The translations under genes were made by a program, and so were the position numbers. The notes beneath the pieces were generated by a model. That model did not search any database. It was not told the DNA's origin and saw only the letters and a program-made list of their open reading frames with translations. DNA of 27,987 nt, taken from positions 1-27,987 of the forward strand of contig SFJA01000035.1 of assembly GCA_004556005.1 (NCBI GenBank). The letters run 5' to 3'. This DNA is from Bacteroidales bacterium (lineage in GTDB: Bacteria > Bacteroidota > Bacteroidia > Bacteroidales > UBA932). Each line of letters starts with the position of its first letter. Position 1 is the first letter of the stretch. Positions 25,343 through 27,987 of the stretch are shown here, piece after piece.

Positions 25343-25921
25343 TTATACGAGAGTCTCCATAAGAGCGAGCACCCTTGCCCTGTTCTCTTCGAGAATGTCG
25401 GAGTCTCCGCATACCTCGTGGTATTTGCCGGCAGCCTTGTAATACTCGATGAGCGGTTCGGTCTGGCTGTGATAGGTGGCAATCCTGTTGTTGATTGTCT
25501 CGTCGCTTGCGTCATCGGCACGTCCTTCTATGGCTGCACGATGCTTGATGCGAGTCTTGACCATCTCGTCCGGAATCATAATTGAAACCACACCGGTAAG
25601 CCTTTCGCCGCGCTTTTCAAGCATTGCATCAAGAGCCTGTGCCTGAGCGAGTGTCCTTGGGAATCCGTCAAGGAGGAATCCGTCAAATTCCTTGAAACGG
25701 TCAAAAGCGGAGTCGATCATTCCTTCAACCACCTCGTCCGGTACAAGGCTTCCTGCAGCAATGAGACTCTTGGCCGTGTTGCCAAGATCAGTGCCGGCAG
25801 CTATTTCAGCACGGAGAAGCTCGCCGGTTGAAATGTGCTTGAAATTGTACTTGGCAGCGATTGCCACTGCGTGTGTGCCCTTGCCTGCGCCCGGAGGGCC
25901 GAATAATACATAGTATTTCAT
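25343..25921 (-). CDS. adk: Adenylate kinase
   Basis: A 192-residue enzyme that interconverts ATP + AMP and 2 ADP. The P-loop is GPPGAGKGT (8-16), with STGELLR for AMP binding, LLDGFPRT (DGFPR 85-89) and RADDASDETINNR (134-146). The LID is short and lacks the zinc-finger cysteines, the usual short form in this phylum. It lies 23 bases downstream of hpt and is probably cotranscribed with it. Confidence 0.96.
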   Translation of the reverse strand: MKYYVLFGPPGAGKGTHAVAIAAKYNFKHISTGELLRAEIAAGTDLGNTAKSLIAAGSLVPDEVVEGMIDSAFDRFKEFDGFLLDGFPRTLAQAQALDAMLEKRGERLTGVVSIMIPDEMVKTRIKHRAAIEGRADDASDETINNRIATYHSQTEPLIEYYKAAGKYHEVCGDSDILEENRARVLALMETLV

Positions 25922-25944
25922 AACTCTTTGTTTGTAAGTATCTT

Positions 25945-26487
25945 TTATTTGTCAAGTACGTAAATGTCCTTCAGGTTGCGACCCAGTTCGTCGTAGTCAA
26001 GTCCAAACCCGACAATGAAATCGTTGGGAATCTCCATTGCTACATAGTCCAGCTTGATGTCGGCCTTGAGTGCGTCAGGCTTGAGCAGCATAGTGCACAC
26101 CTTCACGTCCCTTGCTCCCTTTTCCTTGAGGATGCGCTTTAGCTCCACCATTGTCAATCCGCTGTCCACAATGTCCTCGAACACAATGACATCGCGTCCT
26201 TCAACGTTGCCCGTAAGCCCGAGAGGAACCTTGACCGTACCCTGAGAACTTGTGCCGCAATACGATGACATCTTGATTGAAATGAGTTCTGCGTCGAAAT
26301 TGAGCCTTTTCATCATTTCTGCGGTGAACATAATGGCTCCGTTGAGCACGCAGATAAATGTAACCGGCGTGGAGTTACCGGAATAGTCGGAGTTGATACG
26401 TGCAGCGATCCTGTCCATTGCCTGACTGAGCTGCTCGTAACTAATCATCAGCCTGAATCTCTTGTCGTGATAAACTACTGTTTCCAT
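25945..26487 (-). CDS. hpt: Hypoxanthine phosphoribosyltransferase
   Basis: A 180-residue purine salvage enzyme that joins hypoxanthine or guanine to PRPP. The PRPP loop is VIVFEDIVDSGLTM (100-113). VLNGAIMFTAEMM and the SSYCGTSSQGTVK flexible loop match the family, as does the C-terminal IPNDFIVGFGLDYDE. It is first in a two-gene hpt-adk unit and has its own promoter. Confidence 0.95.
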   Translation of the reverse strand: METVVYHDKRFRLMISYEQLSQAMDRIAARINSDYSGNSTPVTFICVLNGAIMFTAEMMKRLNFDAELISIKMSSYCGTSSQGTVKVPLGLTGNVEGRDVIVFEDIVDSGLTMVELKRILKEKGARDVKVCTMLLKPDALKADIKLDYVAMEIPNDFIVGFGLDYDELGRNLKDIYVLDK

Positions 26488-26505
26488 TGGTCAGAACTAG
26501 ATGGT

Positions 26506-26513
26506 CAAAGATA
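26506..26513 (-). promoter_or_regulatory. Candidate -7 box of hpt-adk
   Basis: TATCTTTG on the - strand is an exact TAnnTTTG match, with TTTG 22 bases upstream (26536-26539). It gives a leader of about 15 bases before the ATG at 26487. Confidence 0.55.
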
Positions 26514-26522
26514 CTAAAAATT

Positions 26523-26553
26523 TTTGTTACTAGAACAAAATATAATAACTTTG
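26523..26553 (+). promoter_or_regulatory. Bacteroidales-type promoter of the HhH barrel gene
   Basis: TTTG (26523-26526), a 19-base spacer and TAACTTTG (26546-26553) match both consensus boxes exactly. The expected start of transcription is about 24 bases before the ATG at 26581. Confidence 0.65.
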
Positions 26554-26580
26554 CTGCACTTGACCGAAACTGTCTGGACT

Positions 26581-27987
26581 ATGAAACTCTTGTTTCTATT
26601 GTCGCTGATCCTTGCTATGCAGATTCAGCGGCAGCAACTTTCCCGATTTGAAGATGCGGTGCTGCTTCTTTGCGGCGCCGGAACGCTTGAGGAACTGAGT
26701 GAGGACGAGTGGGAGAGATACCGTCATCTCGCCGACCATCCGCTGGACCTCAATGCCTGCACCCGCTCCGCTATGCTTTCCAGCGGGCTGTTTTCTCCGT
26801 TCCAGGCAGCCTCCCTGCTCGACAGGAGGATGCGGGACGGTGATATCCTGTCCTATACGGAACTTGGTTATACTGATGGCTTTACCCCGGAATTAGCCCG
26901 TGCGCTGAGCCATTTCGTCGTCCTGCGCTCCCGCAATCCGCCCGGAAAACCCTCAGTGCCTCAATTGCACGCCTCCCTGCTGCTCAGGACTTCCTGCAGC
27001 GGAAGCTCCAGCGTGCCCGCTGCCAGAGCTGCCCTCCAGAATGCCGCAGCCCACAGCACTTCCGGCGCCAATAGCTCCGCCTCCGGGAAGAACCCATCTG
27101 CCGCCACCAGCAGCTCCGCCTCCGGGAAGAACGACCCCTTCTCCGGCAGCGCTGCCTTCGGGATCAAGACCGCCATCTCTCTCGAAGGCCGCCTGGATGC
27201 ATTCTGGTCCGCCCGCAAGTCGTATTCGGACCGCACTTTCGGCCCCGGAACGATCTCTCTCGCTATTTACGGCAAGTCCATTCCTGGAAGAATTCTCCTT
27301 GGCGACTATTCGGCTCGTTTCGGGCAGGGCCTGCTATTGTGGTCAGGATTCTCGATTGCGGGCTTTTCCAGCGTCCAGTCATTTCGCCGCAATGCTTCCG
27401 GCCTCTCTGCCAGCAGTTCGTTCACCCGGACCCTGCACGGCATCGGCCTGGACCTCGCCCTGGGCCGCAGCACCATCTCTGCCGTCTGGTCAACCCCGGT
27501 GCAGTCCACCAACCCTCGCCTTCTCGCCCTGAACTATAACCATATCTTCCGCACATCCAGCACCGGCGCAACCCTCCTCGCCGACCCCGGCCGCCTCTAC
27601 GCCGCCTCCATCGACTTCCGCGCCGGCCTGCCCCGACTATCCCTATCGGGAGAATTCGCCTTTCAGCTTCTCCCTCCTTCTCCTTCTTTCGCCGCCGCCC
27701 CTGCTGCCCCTGCTGCCGTTCCTTCGCTCGCCGCCCCCGCCGTTGCTGCCCCTGCCTCGGTCGCCCCCTTCGCTGCCGAATCTGCCACCCCGCAACCAGA
27801 CTCGCCAGCCGCCATCTTTGTTCCTGCAGGGCTGCTCTCCGCTGTCTGGACGCCCTCCTACGGCACCCGCCTCGCCATACTCGCCCGATACTATCCACAG
27901 AATTGGTCCCAGCTTGCCGCCTCTCCACCAAGCACCTTCAGCACCGCCAAGGACGAATTCGGCTCTGCATTCCTTTTTCAGTCAGCT
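26581..27987 (+). CDS. Helix-hairpin-helix / outer-membrane barrel protein (3' partial)
   Basis: The frame from ATG 26581 stays open for 469 codons and leaves the window, so the C-terminus is missing. A signal-like start (MKLLFLLSLILAM) is followed by a ComEA-like helix-hairpin-helix region typical of Bacteroidota proteins of this layout: FEDAVLLLCG, HLADHPLDLNACTRSAM, LFSPFQAASLLDRRM. The later part carries the family's barrel signature GDYSARFGQGLLLWSGF (about residues 240-256). Function is unknown; relatives are predicted outer-membrane proteins. Two low-complexity inserts stand out: an SSASGKN repeat region near residues 163-184, and an Ala/Pro run near residues 365-405 that includes AAPAAPAAVP. 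The second half is strikingly C-rich and G-poor on this strand compared with its neighbours. Confidence 0.75.
   Translation, partial: MKLLFLLSLILAMQIQRQQLSRFEDAVLLLCGAGTLEELSEDEWERYRHLADHPLDLNACTRSAMLSSGLFSPFQAASLLDRRMRDGDILSYTELGYTDGFTPELARALSHFVVLRSRNPPGKPSVPQLHASLLLRTSCSGSSSVPAARAALQNAAAHSTSGANSSASGKNPSAATSSSASGKNDPFSGSAAFGIKTAISLEGRLDAFWSARKSYSDRTFGPGTISLAIYGKSIPGRILLGDYSARFGQGLLLWSGFSIAGFSSVQSFRRNASGLSASSSFTRTLHGIGLDLALGRSTISAVWSTPVQSTNPRLLALNYNHIFRTSSTGATLLADPGRLYAASIDFRAGLPRLSLSGEFAFQLLPPSPSFAAAPAAPAAVPSLAAPAVAAPASVAPFAAESATPQPDSPAAIFVPAGLLSAVWTPSYGTRLAILARYYPQNWSQLAASPPSTFSTAKDEFGSAFLFQSA
27073..27132 (+). repeat. Short tandem repeat in the HhH barrel gene
   Basis: A 21-base unit starting AGCTCCGCCTCCGGG occurs at 27073-27093 and again at 27112-27132, a 39-base period. 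It encodes SSASGKN twice, 13 residues apart, in frame. Confidence 0.6.

Noticed and set aside
27422..27931. Arg/Gly-rich - strand open frame at the window end
   Set aside because: It arises from the C-rich low-complexity part of the barrel gene read backwards; the + frame has family motifs and a consensus promoter.

Overview
The window is about 28 kb of a Bacteroidales (Bacteroidota) chromosome, probably from a gut-type commensal lineage; I cannot name the genus. The evidence is surface lipoproteins with BACON-like and fimbrillin-like domains, a family-106 glycoside hydrolase, a short adenylate kinase, an Obg GTPase lacking the OCT domain, a parA-parB-DUF5683-transglycosylase cluster, and several promoters fitting the Bacteroides -33/-7 pattern (TTTG, then TAnnTTTG) rather than sigma-70. 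Both ends cut a gene: one open frame enters at base 1 and another leaves at base 27987. I see no tRNA, rRNA, CRISPR array or insertion sequence.

Bases 1-13925 (+ strand) form an accessory surface/secreted locus: a multidomain calcineurin-type phosphoesterase with fimbrillin-like domains (5' end missing), a BACON/OB-fold lipoprotein, a fimbrillin-like lipoprotein with about 14 GLUG-type repeats, and a fimbrillin-like lipoprotein whose C-terminal ~270-280 residues are homologous to the C-terminus of the phosphoesterase. After a hairpin terminator comes an exported fusion of an ADP-ribosylglycohydrolase fold and an endonuclease/exonuclease/phosphatase (EEP) fold, then a GH106 alpha-L-rhamnosidase-type gene broken by a frame-changing deletion. 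Two predicted phosphoesterase domains, an ADP-ribosylglycohydrolase fold and a rhamnosidase suggest attack on a phosphorylated or phosphodiester-containing glycan. That substrate idea is inference, and no SusC/SusD pair is visible.

Bases 14028-19852 hold a DUF1963 protein (-), a DsbD-type membrane reductase (+) with a possibly leaderless transcript, a PAP2 phosphatase and obgE (both -), and a lipoprotein Ntn hydrolase related to choloylglycine hydrolase and acid ceramidase (-). Bases 19986-24220 (-) are a tight cluster reading parA, parB, DUF5683 protein, LysM lytic transglycosylase, linking chromosome segregation genes with an envelope protein and a peptidoglycan enzyme. Bases 24288-26487 hold a diacylglycerol-kinase-family lipid kinase (+) convergent with hpt-adk (-). 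From 26581 a helix-hairpin-helix / outer-membrane barrel protein runs out of the window.

The most notable points are the ADP-ribosylglycohydrolase-EEP fusion, the C-terminal module shared by two surface proteins, the broken GH106 gene, the lipoprotein Ntn hydrolase whose anchor lies on the probable propeptide, and the low-complexity expansions in two envelope proteins.
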